Assembly (NCBI GenBank): GCA_964017195.1
Contig: OZ024896.1
Span: forward strand, 33,794,307 to 33,858,306
Source: Siderastrea radians
Lineage: Eukaryota > Cnidaria > Anthozoa > Scleractinia > Rhizangiidae
Direction: 5' to 3'
Length of the DNA stretch: 64,000 nucleotides
Made by a program: the position numbers and the translations under genes. Below the pieces are notes generated by a model. It saw only the letters and a program-made list of their open reading frames with translations, was not told the DNA's origin and did not search any database. Each line of letters opens with the position of its first letter. Within the stretch, counting starts at the first letter, position 1. Shown piece by piece: positions 23,972-33,649 of the stretch.

Positions 23972-26900
23972 GTAAGTGCAACGGTGCTCCTTTTTAAGTC
24001 CGTGTGTGTCTCTCTCTGTGTCGCTGTCTCTATCTGTCTGTCTATCTGTCTGTCTACAAGACTTCGGATTTATCAACTGACTTGACAAGGTAAATTGGCC
24101 ACCGTAAAGAAATTGAACGCTGACGTTTGGAGCGTTAGCCCTTCGTCAGAACAAATCGATTGAGTTGATAAGTCCAAAGTTTTTCTCTCTCTTTCGAGGA
24201 AAGCAATTTCAGTGTTTTTATTAAATGAATTACATTTTGCCTTGTTCACATTTAAGGCCGAGGCGCCGTGGAAAAATGGACGTCATACCTCTCCCGGTCA
24301 ACTAGTAAAGATTCCAAGCCAGTTCAACAAGGTAGTTAACGGTCCGGGAGGAGACAACCTGCGAAGTGTTAGCACCCTAACTGGAGCAGAAGTCACGCGT
24401 GGTGCAAGTCACACTCTACACGTAACAGGTGCTAAGAAGAAGGTAGAACACGCCGAGTTTCTGTTAAGAAACAAAGTGGTAAGTATAACACACACTGGTG
24501 GAATTTCGAATTACCGAAATGTTAGTTTTTCGAACTGGCCTTTTTAACGTGAATATCGTGACACCTTGCATTTATACGAACACTGGTGGTTTATATAATT
24601 ACTAATAATCAATCAAGTATTCGGCTAAACATAAAAAGCGACCTACATCTGAAGCCAAATAGTAAAACAGCGCTTAGTTTTGAATATTTTATGCTTTGTG
24701 AACTTGAAAACGTAATAGGTTGTTTAAGATAATGAAAACGCAAATGTCCCCTATCTTGAAGGGGGCGTTAACAAAATTTAGCACGCGGAGGTGTATATAT
24801 AAATCCAGTTCTTGATCACTGATGTTATCGTTTGTCATAACCATGCAAACACAATTATCATTTTGCGGATAATAAGAATTAACAATCAAACCTCATTTGA
24901 AGGGAATACGTCGGCGATTTTTAGTAACACTTTCAAAATCCAAAAGTCACCTTTACATAAACAAAAACCTAAAAAATAATGACTAAGTGCTATTTAAGAC
25001 ACTATGTTCGTACTGTGAAGCTACTAATAAGTGTCTTTGGCCACAGATAGCCAGTGTGGAATTGAATTTACAACTTAAGCCAGCTTCTTCAAGTTCTGCG
25101 GTTAATGTTATGTCTTGCAAAAGCCGTTAAAATTTTCTTATCGTTAGCTCTCCTTACGAAAATTCACTTGATGTCTTCCTCTTCTTGGCGTTCTAGGGGC
25201 ATTTTTGTGTGAGCGACCGCACATAATCATATTTGGAGGACAGTCTTGATAATACGCCAGCCATGCATATCCCCGTGACATAATTCCTTAAATTTTCCAA
25301 ATTTCCAAGACAATTAGCAATGATGGTCTATCTTTGGTCTACGAGAAGGCTTCACAAAGAACACAAAGCACCAAGGGAAGACTTTACGAGAGACGCGAAA
25401 GCACGCTTTGCTTGCTTCGGACTTCCCATGATTCTTTGCGTCTCCCAAGAATCCCGCATAAGAAAAAGAAGTGCTTGGGATGTCATGGAACAACAGAAAC
25501 AGCTTGGAAATTTAGGGCACAAAATTCCATTTCTTAAAAATTCAGCAGCTTAAATTTGAGTTTACATTGACGGTGTTAGCTTTCACAGATATCCTTCAAA
25601 GGGATTTGAAACAATCTGAGAAAACAGAAAAAAGAATGGGTATTTTGCTAAATTTTGGGTGCTTCATGTTTAGCCTAGGCAATGAACTATTTGGAACTCA
25701 GCTGTAGATTTTCAATACTTTATTTCAGGAAAATTAATGGCACATCTTAATTCCGCAATATTTCAAGGGCGATTTATATTCCGACACCAAATTTTCGAAA
25801 TTTTGTTAAACGAAACCATGCCACTAATTAGGCGACTTGCTTTTTTCTTTTTTTTTTGGTTTGTTTTTTTATGGGGGGGGGGGGTCAAAGTGCGTACTTT
25901 TTTTCCTTCTTCTTTTTTGCGGTTTCAATAGCAGAGTTTCTCATTGCTTTAGGCCTCTTCTAGAGTTAGACCCAACAAAATCTGCAATTACATAGATGAG
26001 CGCAACCTTCCTGAGGGATGTGACCTTAAACTTGTGCCACTGGAAGGAAACAAGCGTATGATATTGCCAGGGGCAGGTTCGCAATATCGCTTGAGTCCTG
26101 CTGATGAATACGAATTACAGCCTCAGGTTTGTTATTAATCTCTTTATACTCAATACACTTCATTCGCTCCATTCTCTTTCTCGTTCCACTTGGTCGCCTG
26201 GGCAACACTAGGTCACTCCATTCTGTTGGCAACTCTTGCCTGTATAAATGTAAAGAAGATACTTGCAGTTATTAACGCAACTTATGCAGTTGCGAAAAGA
26301 AAGCCTGAAAAAATCAGGCTTGCCGGGATTCCAACCCTGACCTCTGCGATACCGGTGCAGCGCTCTAACCAATTGAGCTATCAAGCCAACTGGGAGCTGG
26401 TCATTAAATTGGTTCGTCATATACCCGGGAAAGATGAAGATGAAATTATGAATATATGAAATTCATGTATTTGAACTGCGGAATGAAGAAATAAATGTTA
26501 AGAAGATCCTCGCAGTTATTAACGCAACTTATGCAGTTGCGAAAAGAAAGCCTGAAAAAAATCAGGCTTGCCGGGTTTCGAACCCTGACCTCTGCGATAC
26601 CGGTGCAGCGCTCTAACCAATTGAGCTATCAAGCCAACTGGGAGCTGGTCATTAAATTGGTTCGTCATATACCCGGGAAAGATGAAGATGAAATTATGAA
26701 TATATGAAGTTCATATATTTGAACTGCGGAATGAAGCAAGCCTGATTTTTTCAGGCTTTCTTTTCGCAACTGCATAAGTTGCGTTAATAACTGCGAGGAT
26801 CTTCTTTACATTTATTTCTTCATTCCGCAGTTCAAATATATGAATTTCATATATTCATAATGTCATCTTGCCTGTATAATAACAACTCCATAAGGATTCC

Positions 26901-29900
26901 GCGATAAATGCCTAATTGTCCTTTAGACTGTCTTAACCTAACTCTCTGTGACTAATGGAAAATACATGCTTGGGTTGTTCGTATCTGCGATCACATTACT
27001 CATTTTACCACAGTCACGCGCATTTCATGGTTGCTATGTTATAAAAATGGTTCTTAGAGCAAACCAGAAAATAAACAATGAAATAGTGCTCTCAAGTCGA
27101 ATACTCGGAAAAAAATTCTAAGTCCTCCCAACGGGAGTCGAACCCATGACCTTCCAGGTGCCGGTTGGATGTTCTAACCACTGAGCTATGGGGGACTCGT
27201 GGTGAGCGAGGCCATACAACTCGATTCAAATCCTGCCATTCTGCAGGCTCAGATATGTCCACAATAAAGTGAGAAATGAATATATGACAAGTGAAAAGGC
27301 GACTTGGATGTAAATGAAAAGAATGAAAAACCAGACACTAACTTAGCCGCAGCTTCAAAACGCACTGACAATCGCCTGGATAAATTTGCAGGGAGCGTGC
27401 AAGCTAAAGTACGTTGCAGACTACGATGCTAGTCTGAAAAAAAGTGCTTTGTCATCCCTGCGTGAGATTAGGCACGAAATTGATTCGAAAAACTATCACA
27501 AGGCAGATATGTGGTGCCATTTTGGAACAGTCGTCATTCGTGATCCGGATGAAGGTAAGTACTGTGTTTAGTGTTTATCATACTTCCCTATCGAGACTTA
27601 ACTTCATCTTCTTTTCTAGAGACTACACACAAAATTAATACGGGTTAGCATGCACTCAAATGAAAGTTGCTGGCCAGTACTTACCTCTGCTTTTGTTTGT
27701 TATGATAATTAAGGACAGAGCCTCCTAATACAGATGTATTTTTGCAAAGGTTATGACTACGGGAAAAAAAGTAGATCTTAGCAAGAGTTATTGGAATCCA
27801 AAGAGAAAAATGTAAGTAACCGTGCATTTTCAGAGATAATTAAGCATTAATAAAAGCGTTAAAATACAAAGAATGTATGGCAATTTCTTTCCACCCCCAA
27901 TTTTATTTTAGGATTCTGATAACCCTTGCTAAAATCTGCTTCTTCCACCTAGTCATAAACCGCGCAAGAATATTGTTGTATTAGGGCCCGAGATGCGCAG
28001 AACGTAAGCGCAGTAACAAAATAATTAACAGTTTGAACGCAGCAGTGATGTGTATGATACCAAAATGGTATTTTTAAGAATCAAAATTTAACTGAGATTT
28101 CTAGTACTCAGTTAGGAGGAAATTGCTAAAATTGAAAACAAGTGACATTTTTGTCGAATCTTCGCCGATTCCTAGACAAAAATCTAGCACTAGCCAGCAG
28201 ACACTCGTGATATTTGGAGAGAAATGGTTCAGAATTTGAACCTGGTGTTCCTGTAAATCCTCGAGCTCGAAACAATGGAGAGAATCTACAACAAAATGAA
28301 TCTAGGGCATGGCGTCGAGAACAAGATTCGAACTCGGGAGTGGTGAGTGCTCTCAACAGTAAGCGACACGTGCTCCCGAAACCAATCAGAATTTGAAGTG
28401 AAACCGGCATGCAGCTGTGAAGCGCGGGAAACCTGTATCCGTTGAGACGGGAAAACAAAGCTTTGTAAAGCGCGGGGAAACATGCAGCCTTACTGCTCTA
28501 AGAGCAGTAAGACAAAAATGAAACGAAAACAAAAACTGGAAAATACGACCCGCACGATGGGCCAATTGATGATATATACATTTTCTACAGCCGACGCGGC
28601 GGAGACTTGGAGCATCGCTGAGGCAGCTGAGAAGCTCCAAAAAACTGTAAAGAAAAGATACGAGTGGGCCGTTGCATTCAAAGAAGGAGTGGAACTCAAT
28701 GACAAGGTGGTACAAGACACGTTTGATGAACATGCTGAAGAGGATTTTATGGCGAGATACGATTTGAGCTTCCTAACACCAAGAAGTCAAGCAATAAGAT
28801 GCAAGGTACACATTACCCCTAAGTCAATTAATCACACATAGTTTGCCTTCTGTTGTTTCGCTCGCTGCGTTCCGCTCGCACTTTTTGCTTTGTTTTTTTT
28901 TTTCGAGATGAGAGTGGGGGGAGGGGGGGTGAGAGTTTTTAACTCTTGCAACCTTGTTCAGAACTGGCTTTTTTGCTATTTTGGAACTAGAGGGGAGACT
29001 CCGTCACCTCGTTAACTCGGAGAGTAATAAATCTATGAAGACGAAACCTCGAGGGTACATAGAACGTCCAAAGGTGTTTTCTATGAAATCCACTTAATGT
29101 CAGGTGATGACGTCAGATGTTGTGGTAATTACGTCATGATTTTAAAATGGTGGCCAAATGGATTTCTTTATTTTTCCAAAAACATCACCCCCAACACCCG
29201 CCTAAATAGACTTTCGGGTGTGAGTATATATACTGCTCCGAAATAGCAACCATTACCTCATTTCTGCCCCAAACATGTTTTTTCATTCCTTAAATTTGAG
29301 TCCTGTCTCGGAATAACACAGTGCTAAAACCACACACTTCTTGGGTCAGCACCAGACTCGTACCCAGTCGCTATTTATGAGTCTGGGGGAAAGGGAGAGA
29401 AGATTGGATTCTATTGAGGCGCGAGGGGTGGCATGGGAAGGGACAAAGGAAAAATAGCGACTGGTAGATTTTGTTCGGCAGAGCCGTGTAGTTTGCCATA
29501 GAGCCGTGCAGTTCCTCTTTTCATGGAAACGGCACTGAACTCTGAAGATAACTTGGATTCCTCGTTTCGGGAGACGGAAGTTAATCTTTCCACTAAGAGC
29601 AGGGAGACGTTAACGGCCCTATTTCAATCGCGAACAAGAATAAGTTGTCGTAATTCAGGATCCGATGCTTTCAAGAAGATCTATCGTCTGTTTACATTAA
29701 AGGTGCAAATATTGTGGCTTGCCGCTGGAATTTTTCAAATAAATGGAACCAAGAAATCAAGGTATCGATTTAGAAATTTCTTGCTATTTGAGAAAACTAT
29801 TTTTAAGTTTCAAGCAATATTACAGCGCGCAAATGACTAGTGAAATTTATAATTTATAGTTGACGAAATTATCACTGTACCTGTATCAGAAAAGGTCAGC

Positions 29901-32900
29901 TCAGTAGGTTAAAAGCTTTAGTTATTGTGTAGTGATGCAAAATACCGTTCGCTTTATTAAAAACATTATTTCCAATACTGACAACTGCGATGTGAGCAAG
30001 CTAATTTACCTTCATTTATGGCATTATTTCCCTTGCGTGAAAAAGAACTTCCTTCGCGAGCGCCCGCCATATTGATACAAAATCTGCCAGTCGCTATTTT
30101 CCTTCGCCCCTTCCCATGTCACCCCGCGCGCCTCAATAAAATCCAAAGTTCTCTCCCTTTCACCCAGACTCATTGATAGCGAATGGGTACGAGTCTCGGT
30201 GAGCACTTACCTACTCTGTATTACATGTCCGTTAAAATTGGACTCACTCATTGCCGGAGGATGCGCTCGATACATGGCAAAGCAGAAGTGGAACCACAGA
30301 CCTTCAAAATTCTACGGTACGTGCTAACAATTAGCGTTGAACACCACATGTCCGCTTAAACTTAGTTTATATTTCTTACCACTTTAAGGTATGGGTAGCA
30401 AAAAAAGGAGTTAAAAAGAAGCTAGAGGACATACCGATTCCTTTTAGTGACTTGAAAAATGTCGTAGAAGAGTTGCACTTTGAGGATGAATCAACTAGAG
30501 CAAGATGTCGAGGGTGGCTGGTTTTGCAATCCAAAAAAGTTCTTCAGGCTAACATCATATTTCCTGGCTGTAAAACGGATTGTAGGATCAGCATACGAGC
30601 ACTTACAGGTGACGTTTACTTTGTTTTTTGTGTGTGTGTGTGTGCATTAGTTCTGGGCTTCTCCATTTGTTATCGTAAAATGTACTTTTATAAATGTAAA
30701 GTAGTGAGAAAACTGCATGTATCAGTTACAATTATGCACTGCCGTCGCAGCAATACCCCACCAATGTTTCACCAACGTTGCACTAATGTTGCACTTCTGT
30801 AAATGCAAGCTTGGTAAGGTAGTTAGTCTGTGCCAATTTTGCATCATTGTACCACAGGGGCCCCTAATGACATACGAATGTCGCCTAATTTTCGCATCAC
30901 TGTCACTCGCACCACTGTCGCATAACTGTCGTGCGAGAACTACGGTGTCTAAATGCATTTTGATCTCTCAAGTCTGATTTGTTTCACAGATGATATTATT
31001 CACAAGGCAAGCGGTGTCCACGAAAGAGAAGCAACACATCCCTTGTCACGGTATCTTTCCAAATTAACATTCACTGATGCGGAAGGACTGGTCCTTCCGA
31101 ATGAGGATTTACCCCAGGGATACATCTTCAGCCATAGGAGATGTTCCTATCGAACTTTGTACTCCCCCCGACCGGGCTTTGCCATGATCCTTTCCAGAGA
31201 AAGAACTTGGTGCAGCGATCTTAAGGACGAGGAAAGTAGAGAAACGGTAGGAAAATTCGAACTGCGACATAAACCCTTGATTTGATTTTGACAAATTAGT
31301 CAGGACTGCGACTAAGCGATCATAGCTGTCCGTGCCATTATTTTTTTGTTAGACCTATAGTGCTATATGGCACATCATGCCATAACTTGGTCAACATTTA
31401 CTCAAGTTCTATGAAAGTTTGACACAAAATGGTCTTGGAAAGATCAGCCCCATGATTGAAAGCAAGTATCCCCCGTCCCCGTGATATGTGACATAATTAC
31501 CTTCCCTTCAACTGCTTAGACTTCAGTTTCCTTGCACTTGTGCTTGGACTAAAAGTTACCCTGTCTCGTAAATTATTCTTTGCAATAAGAACTGCAAAGG
31601 GAGCTATAGTTTGTGGGTATACGTGTCAAATGCGAGAATGCTGTTTATATTATGAGATCCATTTCTACGTTTCAAATGGTATATTATACATAAACGTGGG
31701 GGTTGTGTTGTTTTTTAATTAAGTGCTACGGATACGGATAAAATAAATGTAAAGAAGATCCTCGCAGTTATTAACACAACTTATGCAGTTGCGAAAAGAA
31801 AGCCTGAAAAGATCAGGCTTGCCGGGATTCGAACCCTGACCTCTGTGATACCGGTGCAGCGCTCTAACCAATTGAGCTAACAAGCCAACTGGGAGCTGGT
31901 CATTAAATTGGTTCGTAATATACCCGGGAAAGATGAAGATGAGATTAGGAATATATGAAATTCATATATTTGAACTGCGGAATGAAGAAATAAATGTAAA
32001 GAAGATCCTCGCAGTTATTAACGCAACTTATGCAGTTGCGAAAAGAAAGTCTGAAAAAATCAGGCTTGCCGGGATTCGAACCCGAGAGAGCGCTGCACCG
32101 GTATCGCAGAGGTCAGGGTTCGAATCCCGGCAAGCCTGATTTTTTCAGGCTTTCTTTTCGCAACTGCATAAGTTGCGTTAATAACTGCGAGGATCTTCTT
32201 TACATTTAATTCTTCATTCCGCAGTTCAAATATATGAATTTCATATATTCCTAATCGGATACGGATAAGTTAAGTCTTGCGTCAAATCCAACACACTTGA
32301 ACGACCCACGAGAAGACTCATCAAGGCTAGTACTTATGTCTGGTTTCTGTAGTGTGAAGGAGCACACCTGGGCATATTAGTACACCCAACTGAATGTGAC
32401 ACTATTAGAATTGATAGGTCTCTGGATAATAATTCCTCAGCATTTCACTAGGAACACCTAACGTTTTTCTGGTACCCATGTAAATCTAACTGAGAATTCT
32501 TTGACGGGTCAAGGGCACGAAATATAAACGATGCGAACCAATGGTTTTCTGGAAAGCTGGAGAACTTGCTTCTATTTACTTCTCAGACACTGCGTACATT
32601 TTAATAAAACAGCATGCCTAAATCTACTGCAAAAATGTTCTGGGGATGAAAATATCTTGAACATAAATAAGCGTAACCAGTTGTCAGTGCTGTCCAGAAT
32701 TCCACTGCGTTGCGTCGTTTATGGCTTAGAATTTTACCCGACAGCGTTGTGCATGCGGTTGAGAGGGACAATGAAACAGCACAAGAGACAAAGCCTTGAA
32801 CTAGCAACCCTCTGACTTCTGCTTGAACTTCCGCCACACTTCTCACTACACTATCGCGCCTTTCCCTTGGGGGTTCCTATTTATTTACTTATTCATTACG

Positions 32901-33045
32901 TCTGCAGACTGATATCCATCTCCACTGTGAAGAATGGGACCGAGTGCTCAGTGGGGAGGACTGGGAACCGGAAATGATAGTAGCCAAACTGCCCGAATTT
33001 CTCCAGCTTGTTCGAGAGGTTCAAGATTTTATTTGTAACAACTGA
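23737..33045 (+). CDS. KH-domain RNA-binding protein (3' eight exons, gene span)
   Basis: Eight exons join with agreeing phases: 23737-23971, 24257-24478, 25953-26126, 27392-27554, 28591-28805, 30389-30608, 30990-31246 and 32908-33045 (stop TGA). They give 541 residues; the 5' end is missing (the first exon enters at phase 2). Two type-I KH domains, each essentially one exon, carry GXXG loops GRNG (about residues 30-33) and GPGG (108-111), so single-stranded RNA or DNA binding is expected. Residues from about 154 to 541 form a long C-terminal part I cannot assign: mixed alpha/beta, with few low-complexity stretches and scattered Cys and Trp. Introns are full of SINEs and miniature elements. 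Function beyond nucleic-acid binding is unknown. The KH assignment is secure; the C-terminal domain may be a family known only by sequence. Confidence 0.85.
24003..24058. repeat. Simple repeat (TCTG/TCTC)n
   Basis: A short CTGT/TCTC-rich microsatellite just inside intron 1 of the KH gene, 30 bp after the donor site. Confidence 0.85.
24062..24175 (-). mobile_element. Retroelement-terminus fragment with hammerhead-like motif (uncertain)
   Basis: On the minus strand, CTGACGA, then a short GGGC/GCTC hairpin, CAAA and CGTC occur in order. A minimal hammerhead ribozyme has CUGANGA, stem II, GAAA and a UH cleavage site. The GAAA is CAAA here, so it would be inactive. The combination with a nearby GTTGATAA repeat fits Penelope-like element termini; this is inference. 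Confidence 0.3.
24257..24478 (+). CDS. KH gene exon b: second KH domain
   Basis: Acceptor TTGTTCACATTTAAG, donor GTAAGT, both phase 0. LVKIPSQFNKVVNGPGG is followed by LRSVSTLTGAEVTR. The GXXG loop is GPGG. The exon ends K-V like exon a, which suggests an exon duplication within the gene. Confidence 0.88.
25953..26126 (+). CDS. KH gene exon c
   Basis: 58 codons, phase 0-0. Acceptor CATTGCTTTAG, weaker donor GTTTGT. It contains NLPEGCDLKLVPLEG and LSPADEYELQPQ. No domain is recognised. A CTTCTAG 10 bases into the exon is a competing acceptor. Confidence 0.75.
26225..26708 (-). mobile_element. tRNA-derived SINE, two tandem copies
   Basis: Each copy has a tRNA-like head on the minus strand (26317-26387 and 26565-26635) with an A box (TAGCTCAATTGG) and a B box (GGTTCGAAACCC or GGTTGGAATCCC). 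It is followed by a body containing AACTGCATAAGTTGCG and an AT-rich tail. Copies are 248 bp apart, head to tail, in KH intron c-d. Confidence 0.72.
26735..26870 (+). mobile_element. SINE body fragment in inverted orientation
   Basis: CTGATTTTTTCAGGCTTTCTTTTCGCAACTGC and the following bases are the reverse complement of the body of the two adjacent SINE copies. The tRNA head is missing. In a transcript it could pair with the copy ending at 26708. Confidence 0.7.
27122..27196 (-). mobile_element. tRNA-like sequence, probably a SINE head or tRNA pseudogene
   Basis: The 5' GTCCCCC and 3' GGAGGAC pair as an acceptor stem with one mismatch. The A box TAGCTCAGTGG and B box GGGTTCGACTCCC are present. 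The anticodon loop is 9 bases and the D stem is imperfect, so it is not a functional tRNA. Confidence 0.5.
27392..27554 (+). CDS. KH gene exon d
   Basis: Acceptor ATAAATTTGCAG, donor GTAAGT at phase 1. It encodes ACKLKYVADYDASL, then a helical stretch and MWCHFGTVVIRDPDE. It looks like the start of a folded domain that continues into exon e. Confidence 0.85.
27713..28024. mobile_element. TTAA-flanked miniature element, family B copy 2
   Basis: It lies between TTAA at 27709 and 28025. It shares interior sequence with 12569-12961 in the opposite orientation (GATGCGCAGAACGT, AGTAGATCTTAGCA, CAGAGATAATT). It sits in KH intron d-e. Confidence 0.68.
28591..28805 (+). CDS. KH gene exon e
   Basis: The pyrimidine-rich acceptor ATTTTCTACAG enters at the phase required by exon d; the donor is GTACAC at phase 0. 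Alanine- and charge-rich helices (AAEKLQKTVKKRYEWAVAF) precede EEDFMARYDLSFLTPRS. I chose this start over the longer open frame from 28482 because only this acceptor pairs a strong site with the right phase. Confidence 0.82.
29351..30198. mobile_element. Non-autonomous element with about 110-bp inverted repeats
   Basis: The left end (GACTCGTACCCAGTCGC... to CAGTCGC) recurs inverted at 30085-30195, including a block GGGAAAGGGAGAGAA / TTCTCTCCCTTTCACCC. It has no transposase. It lies in KH intron e-f. Superfamily is not assigned; long repeats would fit a Mutator-like element. Confidence 0.65.
30389..30608 (+). CDS. KH gene exon f
   Basis: Acceptor CCACTTTAAG, donor GTGACG at phase 1. It begins VWVAKKGVKKKLEDIPIPF and includes RCRGWLVLQSKK and FPGCKTDCRISIRAL. 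The basic patches are compatible with nucleic-acid contact. Confidence 0.83.
30990..31246 (+). CDS. KH gene exon g
   Basis: Acceptor GATTTGTTTCACAG at phase 1, donor GTAGGA at phase 0. It includes HPLSRYLSKLTFTD, YIFSHRRCSYRTLYSPR and MILSRERTWCSDL. Cys, Trp and Arg are frequent. Confidence 0.85.
31738..32257. mobile_element. SINE pair with head-to-head palindrome
   Basis: It is the same SINE family as at 26.2 kb. One minus-oriented copy has its tRNA-like head at 31816-31886. A second copy is joined head-to-head to an inverted one, with the centre near 32063-32136. The arms of the palindrome are about 130-150 bp. It lies in KH intron g-h. Confidence 0.7.
32730..32860 (-). mobile_element. tRNA-derived SINE with GGCGCG head
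   Basis: The minus-strand sequence starts GGCGCGATAGTGTAGTGAGA, keeps a degenerate B box, and continues into a body with a CATTGTCCCTCTCAACC motif. Related copies are at 56350-56487 and 57066-57180. It ends 47 bp before the last KH exon. Confidence 0.5.
32908..33045 (+). CDS. KH gene terminal exon h
   Basis: Acceptor TTACGTCTGCAG at phase 0; 45 codons and TGA at 33043-33045. The acidic C-terminus includes LHCEEWDRVLSGEDWEPE and LPEFLQLVREVQDFI. I see no AATAAA close behind it. Confidence 0.83.
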   Translation, partial: TDIHLHCEEWDRVLSGEDWEPEMIVAKLPEFLQLVREVQDFICNN

Positions 33046-33199
33046 AAAAATGAAACTTTGATATGTCTTAATACCTAGAGGAAGTCGTTTTCACACTCGT
33101 CGTATTCCGGCCTCGAATTCAAAGAAAGGAAATGTTTGCCAGTGTAATAGTTACTAAAACAGTAAGCTGCTTCAAACTTGAATCCCAACGTAGCTGAAA

Positions 33200-33205
33200 T
33201 TTATT
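33200..33205 (-). promoter_or_regulatory. Candidate polyadenylation signal AATAAA
   Basis: A minus-strand AATAAA about 285 nt beyond the stop of the collagen-like gene, just past the TTAA element. It is the nearest one I found. Confidence 0.4.
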
Positions 33206-33295
33206 TTTGTCATGTAAACTCAGATTTTACAAGACCTTACAATTAATTGCAATCAATATTGAATCCACAACAAATGGCCAATTAACCCTTTAAGC

Positions 33296-33479
33296 CCTAT
33301 TAGTGTCGAAAAGGTAATTTGTCTTTATATCATCACTGCTTGTTCAAACATTCAAGTGATGAGAATAAGGGAAACAATCACCAACGATAAGATGTTCTGA
33401 TATTAAGGGAAACTGTCCTTACTAGTTCCATATGAAATATATGGAGAACAATAAGGAGAATACGCATTAGGGCTAGGGT
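33296..33479. mobile_element. TTAA-flanked miniature element, family D copy 1 (in the 3' UTR of the collagen-like gene)
   Basis: TTAA at 33292-33295 and 33480-33483. The ends CCCTTTAAGCCC and GGGCTAGGGT are imperfect inverses. It is the same family as 52303-52507 with a fragment near 42335-42510. It begins 8 bp beyond the stop codon of the minus-strand gene. Confidence 0.7.
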
Positions 33480-33487
33480 TTAAGAAA

Positions 33488-33649
33488 TCAACTTTCTTCA
33501 TCATCGTCTGGGAAATAATGGACGAGAGACGGCGTTTTATGCCTCTTCTCTGACGGCGCCCTGCAAATGCGGTCATCTGGCCCTGTGGGATAGTGATCCG
33601 CCCAGTAGAAAAAGTTTGCCCAAACGTTCATTTTGGTAAACTTGGTAAG
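33488..33649 (-). CDS. Collagen-like gene terminal exon Q
   Basis: Acceptor TTCTTTTATAACAG at phase 0; 53 codons and TGA at 33488-33490. MNVWANFFYWADHYPTG, then a basic stretch and the acidic end PDDDEES. Confidence 0.85.
   Translation of the reverse strand, partial: LTKFTKMNVWANFFYWADHYPTGPDDRICRAPSEKRHKTPSLVHYFPDDDEES

Noticed and set aside
26317..26635. Two apparent tRNA genes with good A and B boxes
   Set aside because: The anticodon stem is imperfect, position 33 is C instead of U, and they recur with the same flanks in several introns; they are SINE heads.
28482..28590. Upstream extension of KH exon e to the ATG at 28482
   Set aside because: No acceptor with the right phase and a pyrimidine tract; the CTACAG at 28590 fits both.
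29523..29840. 105-codon plus frame between KH exons e and f
   Set aside because: It lies inside an inverted-repeat element and adding it would break the splice phase between the flanking exons.
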